Source: Bradyrhizobium ivorense
GTDB taxonomy: Bacteria > Pseudomonadota > Alphaproteobacteria > Rhizobiales > Xanthobacteraceae
NCBI RefSeq assembly: GCF_900696085.1
Contig: NZ_CAADFC020000004.1
Coordinates: forward strand, 1,062,985-1,126,984
DNA: 64,000 nt
Direction: 5' to 3'
A model generated the notes under the pieces. It was not told where the DNA came from. It worked only from the letters and a program-made list of their open reading frames with translations, and searched no databases. This document shows positions 1 through 8,571 of the stretch, piece after piece (position 1 is the stretch's first letter; each line of letters opens with the position of its first letter). A program made the translations under genes and the position numbers.

Positions 1-553
1 GCCAGACGTCACCGCGGTCGGCCCGGGCCACGCGCGCGCCGGTGCGGATATCGGCGCCGCGCGCGGCGGCATCGACGGCGTTGAGCACGACGAGCCGGGA
101 ATCGTCGACGACGCAGTCGGAATATTCGAACGCGGTTCCGAACGGCCGCTTCAGCGCATCACCGATCGGATGGTGCGTGACATCGACCGTCACTGAGTGC
201 GGCAGCCCGCTACGCGACGCCAGCCGGTCGTAGAGCAACAGCCAGGTGCGCAACTGCCAGAGCGGCCGCTCCTCGGCATGGGCGGGAATCGCAAAGCGCA
301 CCGGCCGCACCAGATGCGGTGCGATACGCAGCCAGACATCGCGCTCCTTCAACGCGGTCCGGACGCGGAACAGAGCGCGACGCTCCAGCCCGGCGAGGTC
401 GCCATGGATCAGCCGCGGCGAAGCCTGCGAGGCACCGGAGGCGAGATCGCCCTGCTCGAGCAGGATCACGCGCAGGCCGCGGCCGGCGGCATCGCGCGCA
501 ACGCTGGTGCCGTTCAAGCCGCCGCCGATGATCGCAAGATCGTAGTCCGCCAT
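1..553 (-). CDS. glpD: GlpD-like FAD-dependent glycerol-3-phosphate dehydrogenase, N-terminal part (cut by window start)
   Basis: Read on the minus strand from an ATG at 553, the first 184 codons are open to the window edge. The N-terminus is a Rossmann dinucleotide-binding fold: DLAIIGGGLNGTSVARDAAG, then LLEQGDLASGAS. The segment LIHGDLAGLE and the run LRIAPHLVRPVRFAIP match the GlpD family, which oxidises glycerol-3-phosphate to dihydroxyacetone phosphate and feeds electrons to quinone. The normally strict family motif after LIHG is GLRYLE; here it reads DLAGLE, so this may be a diverged paralogue with another substrate. The C-terminal half lies outside the window. Family assignment is firm; exact substrate is not. 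Confidence 0.75.
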   Translation of the reverse strand, partial: MADYDLAIIGGGLNGTSVARDAAGRGLRVILLEQGDLASGASQASPRLIHGDLAGLERRALFRVRTALKERDVWLRIAPHLVRPVRFAIPAHAEERPLWQLRTWLLLYDRLASRSGLPHSVTVDVTHHPIGDALKRPFGTAFEYSDCVVDDSRLVVLNAVDAAARGADIRTGARVARADRGDVW

Positions 554-1226
554 GCGCAATGCCTATCGCATTTCCGTGCGAACGGAATACGTCGTCGCAC
601 GCAAATCGCGTCACGGCATGGCGCGCCACATACTCAGTGTCGTCCCCCGGCTTGCCGCCCTCGCAAGGTGCTTCGGCGTGCCTGATACCGAGCCCCGTCG
701 AAGCCTTGGCGGAGACGGGACCGGGGACCCAGTACGCCGCGGCCTCTCGACCAATCACAGCTGCCCCCATTCCCATGCCGTCATGGCCGGGCTTGTGCGG
801 GTGACACCGAGCAAGTTGAGCAACCCTGAGCTGGCGCCGCATGGAAACGCTTCGCCTCTTCCCACCCATCGCTGTCATCGCCCGGCCTGTGCGCAATTGC
901 GCACATGGACCGGGCGATCCAGTACGCCGCACCCTATCCGCTCAAGCACAACCGCCTCTGGAATACCGGATCACCCGCATGCGCGGGTGATGACACCGAG
1001 CAAGTTGAGCAGGCCAACCCGTCACCCTGAGCGTCGCCGCACGGAAACGCTTCGCCCTCCCGCCCGCGGGGCGAGGGACGACGTCGGCACAATTTCGGAA
1101 TATTGGAAGATTACCCCTGACTTGCCCGACGTGTCAAGCGGCTTGGTCGGACAGTGGCCGGGTCGAACGGCCGCCGCCGGCTACTTTGCATGGGGTTGTT
1201 TTCGCCATATTGGTCGCGCCCCTCCA
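554..1226. repeat. Gene-free gap filled with interspersed palindromic repeats
   Basis: I see no credible gene here. The gap holds one full copy (about 875-993) of a repeat beginning TCATCGCCCGG and ending GGGTGATGACA, whose inverted relative lies at 52001-52099. A degraded partial copy covers about 715-800. A direct repeat of about 60-70 bases follows each one: TGACACCGAGCAAGTTGAGC starts at 802 and again at 991, and both lead into GGAAACGCTTCGCC about 50 bases later. This points to duplication of a composite intergenic repeat. Confidence 0.75.
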
Positions 1227-2750
1227 TCACCCCGCACCAACAGAGGCAAAGAAGCGCTCGGGTCCATCGACCTCCACAAGCTTCTTCCCCTCGATCACCC
1301 AGAACCGGTTGGCGACCTCGCGCACGAACTGGCGATCGTGCGACACCAACAGGCAGCTGGCCTGCTGCTCCATCAGCTCCTCCTCCAGCGCCTCCTGCCC
1401 CTCGATGTCGAGGTGGTTGGTCGGCTCGTCGAGCAGATAGAAGTTCGGCTGGGTCAGCCGCAGCACCAGCATGCCGAGCCGGGCCTTCTGCCCGCCCGAC
1501 AGCCGCCCGATCGGACGGCCCTGCATCTCGATCGACAGGCCGGCGCCGGCAAGCAGGCCGCGCGCACGCTGGTCGCCGATCTCGAAGCGGCGGGTCAGCA
1601 TCCGCATCGGCGTGTCGGTCTCGGTGAGATCGGCGAGCGCCTGGTCGCAATAGCCCAGCACCAGCGACTCCGTCGCCTTGATCTCGACCGGCGCCGTCGC
1701 GGGATGCTGGATCGCCTGGCGCAGCGCCGTGACGAAGCGGGTCTTGCCCGCGCCATTCGGTCCCAGCAGGGCAATGCGGTCGCCCTTGCAGATGAATTGC
1801 TGGCCGGTCCGGAACAGCAGCCGTCCGTCGGGCGCGGCGATGCCGGCGTTGTCGAGCCTGACCAGAACCTTGGCATGGGTATCGCGGTTGGCGAGCCGGA
1901 TGGTGCCGGCGGAGCGTTCGAGATGCGCCGGCTTCGCCGTCTCCTCCAGCCTTTCGGCGCGCTGCTTCAACTGCTTGGTCTTCGACAGCAAGAGATCACT
2001 GCCGGAATTGATGCCGAGGTTGTTGAGCTTCGCCGCTTGCTGGCGGAGCTGCCGCACCGTCTTCATGTCCCTGGCGTAACGCCGCTCATCCGCAGCATCG
2101 ACCTCGTCGAGCGCCGCGCGCGCCGGCGTATAGGGCAGCGCGAACAGCGCCGAGCGTTCCGGGCGCAAGAACAGCGTCCGGTTGGTGGTCGCATCGAGAA
2201 AGGCGCGGTCGTGGCTTGCGATCACCACCGGCATCTCGCGCGGCAGCGTGGTCAGCCAGGCTTCGAGCCGGCCGATCTTGGCGAGATCGAGATGGTTGGT
2301 CGGCTCGTCCAGCAGCAGCACATCGGGCTCGGTCACCAGAGTGCGGGCGAGCATGGCAAAGCGCAGCCAGCCGCCGCTGAGCTGCTTCAACGGCCGCTCC
2401 CAGAGCTCCTCCGGCACCTCGAGCGATTGCAGGGCGACATCGACCCGCCAGCCTTCGCTGGCCCGCTGCTCGCCGGCTAGCATCGCGAGAACGGCGGCGT
2501 GAAACGGCGCCTCTAGCAGCGCCGCCGGCGCGTCCTGCTCGACATGACCGATGGTGAGGCCACGCGACCGGGTGATCTCGCCCGCATTGGCCTCCATGGT
2601 GCCGGCGATACAGCGCAGCAGCGTGGACTTGCCGCGGCCGTTGGCGGCGACGAGGCCGATGCGGTCGCCGGCATTGACGACGAGGTTGAGCTCGGAAAAC
2701 AGCGGCGCGTTCAGCGTCACGCCGAGATTGCGTATATTGATGATGGTCAC
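1227..2750 (-). CDS. ABC-F family ATPase (duplicated ATP-binding cassettes, no membrane domain)
   Basis: The protein has about 507 residues and two complete ATP-binding cassettes. The first has Walker A GLVAANGRGKST, signature LSGGW and Walker B LLLDEPTNHLDL. The second has LLGPNGAGKT, RLSGGQKARLG and YLLDEPTNHLDIEG, separated from the first by a charged linker. There are no membrane segments, which defines the ABC-F group of ribosome-associated ATPases (Uup/EttA-like, some giving antibiotic protection). I chose GTG at 2750 because homology (TIINIRNLGV) begins there. An upstream in-frame start at 2858 would add 36 unrelated-looking residues. The first Walker A (NGRGKS instead of NGxGKS with G or S) is a mild variant. 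The specific subfamily is not resolvable by eye. Confidence 0.9.
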   Translation of the reverse strand: MTIINIRNLGVTLNAPLFSELNLVVNAGDRIGLVAANGRGKSTLLRCIAGTMEANAGEITRSRGLTIGHVEQDAPAALLEAPFHAAVLAMLAGEQRASEGWRVDVALQSLEVPEELWERPLKQLSGGWLRFAMLARTLVTEPDVLLLDEPTNHLDLAKIGRLEAWLTTLPREMPVVIASHDRAFLDATTNRTLFLRPERSALFALPYTPARAALDEVDAADERRYARDMKTVRQLRQQAAKLNNLGINSGSDLLLSKTKQLKQRAERLEETAKPAHLERSAGTIRLANRDTHAKVLVRLDNAGIAAPDGRLLFRTGQQFICKGDRIALLGPNGAGKTRFVTALRQAIQHPATAPVEIKATESLVLGYCDQALADLTETDTPMRMLTRRFEIGDQRARGLLAGAGLSIEMQGRPIGRLSGGQKARLGMLVLRLTQPNFYLLDEPTNHLDIEGQEALEEELMEQQASCLLVSHDRQFVREVANRFWVIEGKKLVEVDGPERFFASVGAG

Positions 2751-2922
2751 GATCAAATCTCTGGTCTTGCCGGCGAACGCGACATCCGAGGCAACAGCCA
2801 TCATCAGATGGGCGTGTCGAAGCGCGGCGGGGATTGAGGTGCAGGCACGAACGCTCACGCGTTCGGCGCCGCACGGCCACGAAGGGCAGACCAGGAAGAA
2901 GTGCTACGCGAGTTTCCGGTCA

Positions 2923-2946
2923 GCCCTGCAAACGCATTTGCAGGGC
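2923..2946. other. Perfect 10-bp hairpin without U-tract
   Basis: GCCCTGCAAA and TTTGCAGGGC are separated by four bases (CGCA). It sits in the 200-base gap between the PAS-GGDEF-EAL gene and the ABC-F gene, both on the minus strand. No run of T follows on either strand, so a Rho-independent terminator is not convincing. It could be an RNA stem in the ABC-F leader or a protein-binding palindrome. Confidence 0.4.
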
Positions 2947-3072
2947 GCTACCGGGGCCACGCCGCAGGTGGTGATCGGCATATTTGGTCACGACGCAGCC
3001 CTCCTTTCGCGGCTGGAATGTTGCGGGCTTGAAACTTAGCCGCGCATGCAACCGATGGCAAGCGCAGGCCAA

Positions 3073-5760
3073 CTACCCGGCCTTGCGCACGGTCTCCAGG
3101 AGATGGCCGCCGCCGACCAGCTCGGCATATTGGCCGATCGGCGCCGGCTTGCCGAGCAGATAGCCCTGCACCGCGTCGCAGCCCTCCTCCGCGAGGAAGC
3201 CGAGTTGCGCCTCGGTCTCGACGCCCTCGGCGACGATCGACATTTCGAGGCCATGGCCGAGATCGATCACCGCACGCACGATCGCGGCCGATTGCGGGTT
3301 GCGGCCGAGATTGATGACGAAGGCGCGGTCGATCTTGATCTTGTCGAACGGAAACGCCTGCAGATAGCTCAGCGAGGAATAGCCGCTGCCGAAATCGTCC
3401 ATCGAGATACGCACGCCGAGCGCCTTCAGCCGCCGCAACAGCGACAGGCCGCGGTCGAGATCCTCGATCAGCACGCCTTCGGTGATCTCGAGCTCGAGCC
3501 TATCGGGGGTCAGCCCGGTTTCGAGCAGGATCGAATGCACGAGGCCGACGAGGTCGCCATGGGTGAACTGCGCCGGCGACAGGTTGACCGCGATCTGCAG
3601 CGGCACCGCCCAGGACGCCGCCTCGCGGCAGGCTTCGCGCAGGATCCACTCGCCCATCTCGACGATCAGGCCGCTCTCTTCGGCGAGCGGAATGAAGTCG
3701 CCGGGCGGCACGAAGCCGCGCTGCGGATGGTGCCAGCGCGCCAGCGCCTCGAAACCGATCACCGAGCTTTCCGCAGCGCTCGCGCCCGCCGTCGTCTGCG
3801 GCTGGTAGTAGAGCGACAATTCGCCGTTCTTGATCGCGACCGACAGCTCCTGGTGCAGCACGCGGCGGTCGCGGATCTGCTGGTCCATCTCCGGCTCGTA
3901 GATCGAGATCGTGCCGCGCGACTTCGCCTTGGCGCGGAACAGCGCCGCGCCGGAATTGGCGAGCAGCGAGGCCGCATCCGAGCCGTTATGCGGGAACACG
4001 GCGATGCCGGTGGTGATGCCGGTGCGGACCGACTTGCCGTCGATGACAAAATCCTCGCCGAACGCCTCGGCCGCCTGTTCGGCCAGCGCGATGCCGGCGG
4101 CAGGCTGCTTGCCGTCGATGATGAGGCCGAATTCGTCGCCGGACAGCCGCGCCACGACGCCGCCGCGCGCCACCGATTGCAGGCGCTGCGCGACCTCGAT
4201 CAGCACCTTGTCGCCCATCGCATGGCCGAAGACGTCGTTGATCTCCTTCAGCCCGTCGAGATCGACGCAGAGCACCGCGAACTCCTCGTCGGTGCCGGCG
4301 CAGGCTTCGATCATCTGGGTCAGCGCCTGCAGGAATGCGGCGCGGTTCGGCAGATCGGTCAGGCCGTCGTGATAGGCCATGTGCGCCATCCGCGACTCGG
4401 TCTGGCGCCGGTCGGTGACGTCCTCATGGGTCTTGATCAGATATTGCGGCTCGCCATGGTCGTCGAGCACGGTCATGCGGCGGGTCAGGAACAGCCGCAG
4501 GCCGTCCTTGGTCGAGATCGGGTGCTCCTCGGCGACCATGCTGCGCTTGCGGATCGCCGCCTCGTCACGGGCGATGATCAGCTTGGCCTCGCGCGGGTTG
4601 AAGATGTCGGTGGCGGTCAGCCCGGTGGCGTCCTCGCGGCGGCGGTTGAGGATGGTCTCGGCGCTGCGGTTGGCGAGCAGATAGCCGCCGTCGCTGACGC
4701 GCTGGACGATCAGCGAGACCGGGATGTTGTCGACCACCAGTTCGAGGAATTTCTTGTTGTTCTCGAGCTCGCGCGACAGCGAGCGGCGGTCGGTAACGTC
4801 CTCGAACAGGGCGATCAGGAATTCCGGTTCGCCCGCCTCGTTGCGGGCGACGACGCGATTGGAGGCGAGAATGCGCTTCTCCGCGCCGCGCTCGACGACG
4901 AACTCGCTGCGATGGTATCCCGCCGGCGCGTCCAGCGCCGCACGGTCGGCGGACGCGATGCTGGCGGCAGTCTCCGGGCGGAAGATCTCGTCGGCGTGCC
5001 TGCCGACGATATGATCGCGCGAGAAGCGGGAGAAGCGCTCGAAAGCGCGGTTGGCGAAGATGTAGCGGCCATCCTCGATGTTCTTGGCCGCGACGCAGAC
5101 CGGGACGTTGTCGAGCACCGATTCCAGGAACTGCGTGGTCGAGGCCAGCTTGCGCGACAGCTGGCGCTGGTCGGTGCAATCGAGATGAGTCGCCACCGAA
5201 CCGCCGTTCGGCAGCGGGAAATATTTCACCAGCACCGAGCGGCCGCCCGGCAGTTCGGTGACCATGCCTTCGGGCGCCGCGGCCCTGGTGTAGAAATCGT
5301 CGGGGCTGACGTCGAGCGCGCCGCGGCTGCAGCGCAGCTCCAGCAGTTCGGGCCCGGTCATGTTGCGGCGGATGTCGGCACGCGACAGGCCATAGATGTC
5401 GAGATAGCGATCGTTGCAGAACACGATCCGCCCGCAGGCGTCGGTCATCACCACGCCCTGGTTGAGGTGGTTGAGGGCAGACGAGACGAAGGCGTTGCGA
5501 CGCAGTTGCGATCGCTTGGCCTTGCGCAGCGCTGACAGGATCCAGAGCCCGATGGCACCGAGGAAGGAGGCAACGACGACGCAGCCGATCAGGAGCTCCC
5601 AGACCACGTTGGGATCGAGGTCACCGAGATAGCCCGACGGCGCGAAGGAGCCCGAGCCCGCCCAGGCGGCGCTGCTCCCCGTGGTGACGGCAATCAGGCA
5701 AAGCCCGGCCCTTGCCGGAATCGAATCCTGCCCGCCCGCCTGCCACTTCCTTCCACTCAT
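3073..5760 (-). CDS. PAS-PAS-PAS-GGDEF-EAL cyclic-di-GMP turnover protein, membrane anchored
   Basis: 895 residues. The N-terminus looks like a signal peptide ([20 protein letters not shown]), and one membrane helix follows at about residues 52-75. Three PAS domains span roughly 85-440. The GGDEF domain (about 450-610) has SGDEF at the signature, and the upstream inhibitory-site position reads ARGG, so the RxxD product-inhibition site is missing. The EAL domain (about 625-880) keeps [42 protein letters not shown] and QGYLLGKP, so phosphodiesterase activity is likely. The cyclase half may be active or a GTP-binding regulator. The PAS domains suggest response to redox, light or small ligands. 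No partner is evident nearby. Confidence 0.93.
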   Translation of the reverse strand: MSGRKWQAGGQDSIPARAGLCLIAVTTGSSAAWAGSGSFAPSGYLGDLDPNVVWELLIGCVVVASFLGAIGLWILSALRKAKRSQLRRNAFVSSALNHLNQGVVMTDACGRIVFCNDRYLDIYGLSRADIRRNMTGPELLELRCSRGALDVSPDDFYTRAAAPEGMVTELPGGRSVLVKYFPLPNGGSVATHLDCTDQRQLSRKLASTTQFLESVLDNVPVCVAAKNIEDGRYIFANRAFERFSRFSRDHIVGRHADEIFRPETAASIASADRAALDAPAGYHRSEFVVERGAEKRILASNRVVARNEAGEPEFLIALFEDVTDRRSLSRELENNKKFLELVVDNIPVSLIVQRVSDGGYLLANRSAETILNRRREDATGLTATDIFNPREAKLIIARDEAAIRKRSMVAEEHPISTKDGLRLFLTRRMTVLDDHGEPQYLIKTHEDVTDRRQTESRMAHMAYHDGLTDLPNRAAFLQALTQMIEACAGTDEEFAVLCVDLDGLKEINDVFGHAMGDKVLIEVAQRLQSVARGGVVARLSGDEFGLIIDGKQPAAGIALAEQAAEAFGEDFVIDGKSVRTGITTGIAVFPHNGSDAASLLANSGAALFRAKAKSRGTISIYEPEMDQQIRDRRVLHQELSVAIKNGELSLYYQPQTTAGASAAESSVIGFEALARWHHPQRGFVPPGDFIPLAEESGLIVEMGEWILREACREAASWAVPLQIAVNLSPAQFTHGDLVGLVHSILLETGLTPDRLELEITEGVLIEDLDRGLSLLRRLKALGVRISMDDFGSGYSSLSYLQAFPFDKIKIDRAFVINLGRNPQSAAIVRAVIDLGHGLEMSIVAEGVETEAQLGFLAEEGCDAVQGYLLGKPAPIGQYAELVGGGHLLETVRKAG

Positions 5761-6010
5761 CAGTCACCCGCGGATTTCGCGGCGGAGTGTCCGGGGTCGG
5801 CGGTTTGGATCGGGTAAACGCACACCGATGCAACCGGAAAATGCCGCTCAATTTTGCGGCAATTGCCCTGACATGATTAATAGTCCACTAACAGGGCATG
5901 GCTCCTGCGACTATTCCAGATGCGACAAGCACTTGCTCGAGAGAACGAGCTTGCGCAAAACGATCATCGCGGCGCGTTGCGGTGCCGAAGGCGCGGATCT
6001 GAAGGACAAG

Positions 6011-7114
6011 ATGGACAGGGTTGATTGCGTAATCGTCGGCGCCGGGGTGATCGGCCTCGCCGTGGCGCGGCGGCTGGCACAGGCCGGCCGCGAGGTGGTC
6101 GTGATCGAGGAGGCCGAAGGGATCGGCACCGTCACCTCGTCGCGCAACAGCGAGGTGATCCACGCCGGCATCTACTACCGCGCCGGCAGCCTGATGGCGC
6201 GCATGTGCGTCAGCGGCAAGCGCGCGCTGTACCGCTACTGCGCCGAGCACGGCATCCCGCACCGGAATTGCGGCAAGCTGATCGTCGCCACCTCACCTGC
6301 GGAAACCGCGAAGCTGGAGGCGATCCGCGCCCATGCCGAGGCCAATGGCGTCGACGACATGCAGCTGTTGTCGGGCGAGAAGGCACGCGCGCTGGAGCCG
6401 GCGCTGAACTGCGACGCGGCGCTGCTGTCGCCCTCCACCGGGATCATCGACAGCCATGCCTACATGCTGGCGCTGCGCGGCGATGCCGAGGAGGCCGGCG
6501 CCGCGTTCGCCTTCCACACGCCGCTGCTGCACGCCAGGGCCACCGCCGGCGGGTTCGAGATCGAGGCGGGCGGCGCCGCGCCGATGGCGCTCGGCTGCGA
6601 TCTCCTGGTCAACGCGGCCGGCCTCGGCGCATGCGCGGTCGCCCGCGGCATCGACGGCATGCCGCTCGACCTGATCCCGACCGCCTACCTTGCCAAGGGC
6701 AATTATTTCAGCTGCAGCGCCCGGGCACCGTTCTCGCGCCTGATCTACCCGGTGCCGGAGCCCGGCGGGCTCGGCGTGCACCTGACCCTCGACATGGCGG
6801 GACAGGCGCGGTTCGGCCCCGACGTCGAATGGATCGACCACGTCGATTACGCCGTCGACCCGGCGCGGGCCGAGCGGTTCTATCCGGCGATCCGGAAATA
6901 CTGGCCGACCCTGCCGGACGGCGCGCTGATGCCGAGCTACTCGGGAATCCGGCCGAAGATCGTGCCGCCGGCGGTCGCGACCCAGGATTTCCTGATTCAG
7001 GGGCCGCACGACCACGGCGTCGCCGGGCTGATCAACCTGTTCGGGATCGAATCGCCCGGGCTGACCTCGTCGCTGGCCATCGCCGGCCACGTCGGCGAGC
7101 TGGCCGGACTCTGA
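6011..7114 (+). CDS. FAD-dependent oxidoreductase, L-2-hydroxyglutarate oxidase/dehydrogenase-like
   Basis: 367 residues from ATG 6011, preceded by GAAGGACAAG. The DAAO-fold N-terminus [20 protein letters not shown] binds FAD, followed by [20 protein letters not shown]. The run [20 protein letters not shown] is characteristic of L-2-hydroxyglutarate dehydrogenases (LhgO/L2HGDH), which oxidise L-2-hydroxyglutarate to 2-oxoglutarate, a metabolite-repair step. The C-terminus contains YSGIRPKI and [20 protein letters not shown], also family-typical. A longer frame starts upstream at 5681 but its extra residues do not resemble the family. Substrate is inferred from family resemblance. Confidence 0.85.
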   Translation: MDRVDCVIVGAGVIGLAVARRLAQAGREVVVIEEAEGIGTVTSSRNSEVIHAGIYYRAGSLMARMCVSGKRALYRYCAEHGIPHRNCGKLIVATSPAETAKLEAIRAHAEANGVDDMQLLSGEKARALEPALNCDAALLSPSTGIIDSHAYMLALRGDAEEAGAAFAFHTPLLHARATAGGFEIEAGGAAPMALGCDLLVNAAGLGACAVARGIDGMPLDLIPTAYLAKGNYFSCSARAPFSRLIYPVPEPGGLGVHLTLDMAGQARFGPDVEWIDHVDYAVDPARAERFYPAIRKYWPTLPDGALMPSYSGIRPKIVPPAVATQDFLIQGPHDHGVAGLINLFGIESPGLTSSLAIAGHVGELAGL

Positions 7115-7202
7115 GCAGCTGCAGCATAGTCCGCCGAGGGATGGTCGCGCTCAAGCGTCCATCCGGCGGCAGATCAGCTCAGGTTTTAATGTTGGTGGGG
7201 GT

Positions 7203-7394
7203 CTAGTGGACCGTATCGTCAGGGACTGCGGAGTGCTTCAACCGTTCGATCTGATCCTTGACCATCAACTTGCGGCGCTTCAGCTCGCAAATGTGGAGGT
7301 CGTCTACGGAGGGGTGCACGAGGGCTTCGTGCAGTTCGTTCTCTAGTATTTTGTGCTTACGCTCCAGCTCAATGAGATGGGCCTGGATTGCCAT
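7203..7394 (-). CDS. DUF465 (YdcH-like) small coiled-coil protein
   Basis: 63 residues, almost entirely one amphipathic, charged helix: HLIELERKHKILENELHEAL, then ELKRRKLMVKDQIERLK. This is the DUF465 pattern of two helices with a KRRKL turn region; function is unknown. A second DUF465 gene lies on the opposite strand at 7638, so the two are divergent paralogues sharing one 243-base promoter region. Confidence 0.85.
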   Translation of the reverse strand: MAIQAHLIELERKHKILENELHEALVHPSVDDLHICELKRRKLMVKDQIERLKHSAVPDDTVH

Positions 7395-7637
7395 TGCGAA
7401 CTCTCCTCGGTGCGTTAAACCTCAGGTTCGATCCGGACGGTGGAGTGTACACAAGTGCGCCGGACTGTCGATGGGGGACGCGAAATGCCACATGCAGATT
7501 TTCCGGCTGATCTGTAACCAATCGTGACTACGGAACCAGTCCAGCTTGCGCGGCGCGTGCCCAAGGACGATATTTCGCCAGGCGGCGGCTGCTTCGTCCG
7601 CCACAACCTTATCGTGCTTATCAGTTAGCTTACACCC

Positions 7638-7844
7638 ATGAACGACCAGGATGAGCGCGAACTCCACGCCGAGCTTGCGCGTCTGCAACAAGAGCACCGC
7701 GATCTCGATGCCGCGATCGACGCGCTGCATCAGTCGCCGGCGCCGGACCTCTTGATGCTGCAGCGCTTGAAGAAGCGGAAGCTGCAATTGCGCGATCGCA
7801 TCGCCTTCATCGAAGACCAGATCACGCCCGACATCATCGCCTGA
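7638..7844 (+). CDS. DUF465 small coiled-coil protein, second paralogue
   Basis: 68 residues. The centre, LLMLQRLKKRKLQLRDRIAF, matches the DUF465 signature and is collinear with ELKRRKLMVKDQIERLK in the divergent neighbour at 7203-7394. The first half is a heptad-like acidic helix (HAELARLQQEHRDLDAAI). Probably a cytoplasmic helical hairpin or coiled coil; role unknown. Confidence 0.85.
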   Translation: MNDQDERELHAELARLQQEHRDLDAAIDALHQSPAPDLLMLQRLKKRKLQLRDRIAFIEDQITPDIIA

Positions 7845-7975
7845 CACGCGCATTCTTTGGCGTTCGGCCGGTCGGCAGGATCGGTTCAAGGCGCGCAGGT
7901 GTTTTCCCCGTCATCCACAGCAACCGCCGGCTTCACGTTCGCGGCAACACACCGGCAAGGGGCGATTTTCGGCCC

Positions 7976-8004
7976 TTGACTCCTTTAGAACAAAAGGAGA
8001 ACAT
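7976..8004 (+). promoter_or_regulatory. Promoter with LexA-box-like GAAC-N7-GAAC direct repeat
   Basis: GAAC (7988-7991), seven bases, GAAC (7999-8002). The reverse complement reads GTTCTCCTTTTGTTC, which fits the alphaproteobacterial SOS box GTTC-N7-GTTC. A TTGACT -35-like hexamer sits at 7976-7981, and the second half-site coincides with the -10 position 17 bases later, so bound LexA would block polymerase. The regulated genes would be those at 8034 and 8262. Confidence 0.6.
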
Positions 8005-8033
8005 GCCCCGCCAGCCAGCAAGGGAGTTTTGCC

Positions 8034-8243
8034 ATGTCCGCGCCGTCTTCCCTGTCCGACAACAGCCGCTACGAGAAGGCGTGCGATCAGGCGATCGCGA
8101 TGTGCGACGGCAACCTGCGCAGCACCATCAAGGCGCTGATCATGGCCAACGAATATCTCGAAGCCGAGCTCGAGGAATTGCAGGCCGCGATCACCGCCGG
8201 CTGCGTGCCTGCGCCGACGCAAGCGGCGAGTGACGCCGCCTGA
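8034..8243 (+). CDS. Small conserved-looking protein of unknown function, candidate SOS gene
   Basis: 69 residues from an ATG with AGGGAG seven bases upstream (8021-8026). The sequence has a helical middle, NLRSTIKALIMANEYLEAEL, two isolated cysteines and an Ala-rich tail. There is no signal peptide or membrane span. It is the first gene after the LexA-box-like promoter at 7976-8004 and is followed 18 bases later by another small gene, suggesting a two-gene operon. I do not recognise a named family. Confidence 0.75.
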   Translation: MSAPSSLSDNSRYEKACDQAIAMCDGNLRSTIKALIMANEYLEAELEELQAAITAGCVPAPTQAASDAA

Positions 8244-8261
8244 TCCGTGAGGAGCCAACCG

Positions 8262-8513
8262 ATGTCCGATGTGACCTACTACGTGGCGCTGCCGTTCCTG
8301 CAGGACGATGACGGCGAGCCGGTCGCGGGCAATGCCGAGGAATGCCAGAGTCCGACCATTGCGCTGCGCCGTGCGGAGACGATGTCGCGGATGCCCGGCA
8401 GCATCGGCGCGGTCGCGTTCAGCCGCACCGGAGATCCCGCGATCGGCGAATTCGGCGACGCCAAGCTGCTGCGGGCGTTCGGCAACGTGCCGACTGATTT
8501 GAGCGCGCTTTAG
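8262..8513 (+). CDS. Small protein of unknown function, second gene of the pair
   Basis: 83 residues. The ATG at 8262 has GGAG at 8251-8254 and lies 18 bases after the preceding stop. The protein begins MSDVTYYVALPFLQDDDGEP and contains SPTIALRRAETMSRMPGSIG, then AVAFSRTGDPAIGEFGDAKL. It looks like a compact alpha/beta domain without cysteines or membrane helices. Its proximity to the upstream small gene implies co-transcription from the same promoter. No function can be assigned. Confidence 0.8.
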   Translation: MSDVTYYVALPFLQDDDGEPVAGNAEECQSPTIALRRAETMSRMPGSIGAVAFSRTGDPAIGEFGDAKLLRAFGNVPTDLSAL

Positions 8514-8525
8514 CTCCTTGTGGGC

Positions 8526-8571
8526 GCGTGATCTCTTTCGGAAAACCGCTTCGCACTTTTCCGGATCACGC
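8526..8571. repeat. Palindromic repeat GCGTGATC...GATCACGC
   Basis: Inverted arms GCGTGATC (8526-8533) and GATCACGC (8564-8571) flank a second pair, CGGAAAA and TTTTCCG. This is a very common Bradyrhizobium intergenic palindrome. It abuts the stop codon of the GGDEF gene and could act as its terminator. A shorter relative lies at 25270-25301. Confidence 0.7.

Noticed and set aside
2923..2946. Hairpin as a Rho-independent terminator
   Set aside because: There is no T-run after the stem on either strand; listed only as a hairpin.
3046..5535. 829-codon open frame on the plus strand
   Set aside because: It is antisense to the PAS-GGDEF-EAL gene, His/Arg/Asp-rich and without any family motif; a product of GC-rich codon use.
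8003..8233. Frame starting at ATG 8003 with AAGGAG upstream
   Set aside because: The spacing of the Shine-Dalgarno is only three bases, the predicted transcript starts after this ATG, and the peptide is Arg/His/Ala-rich shadow sequence of the gene at 8034.
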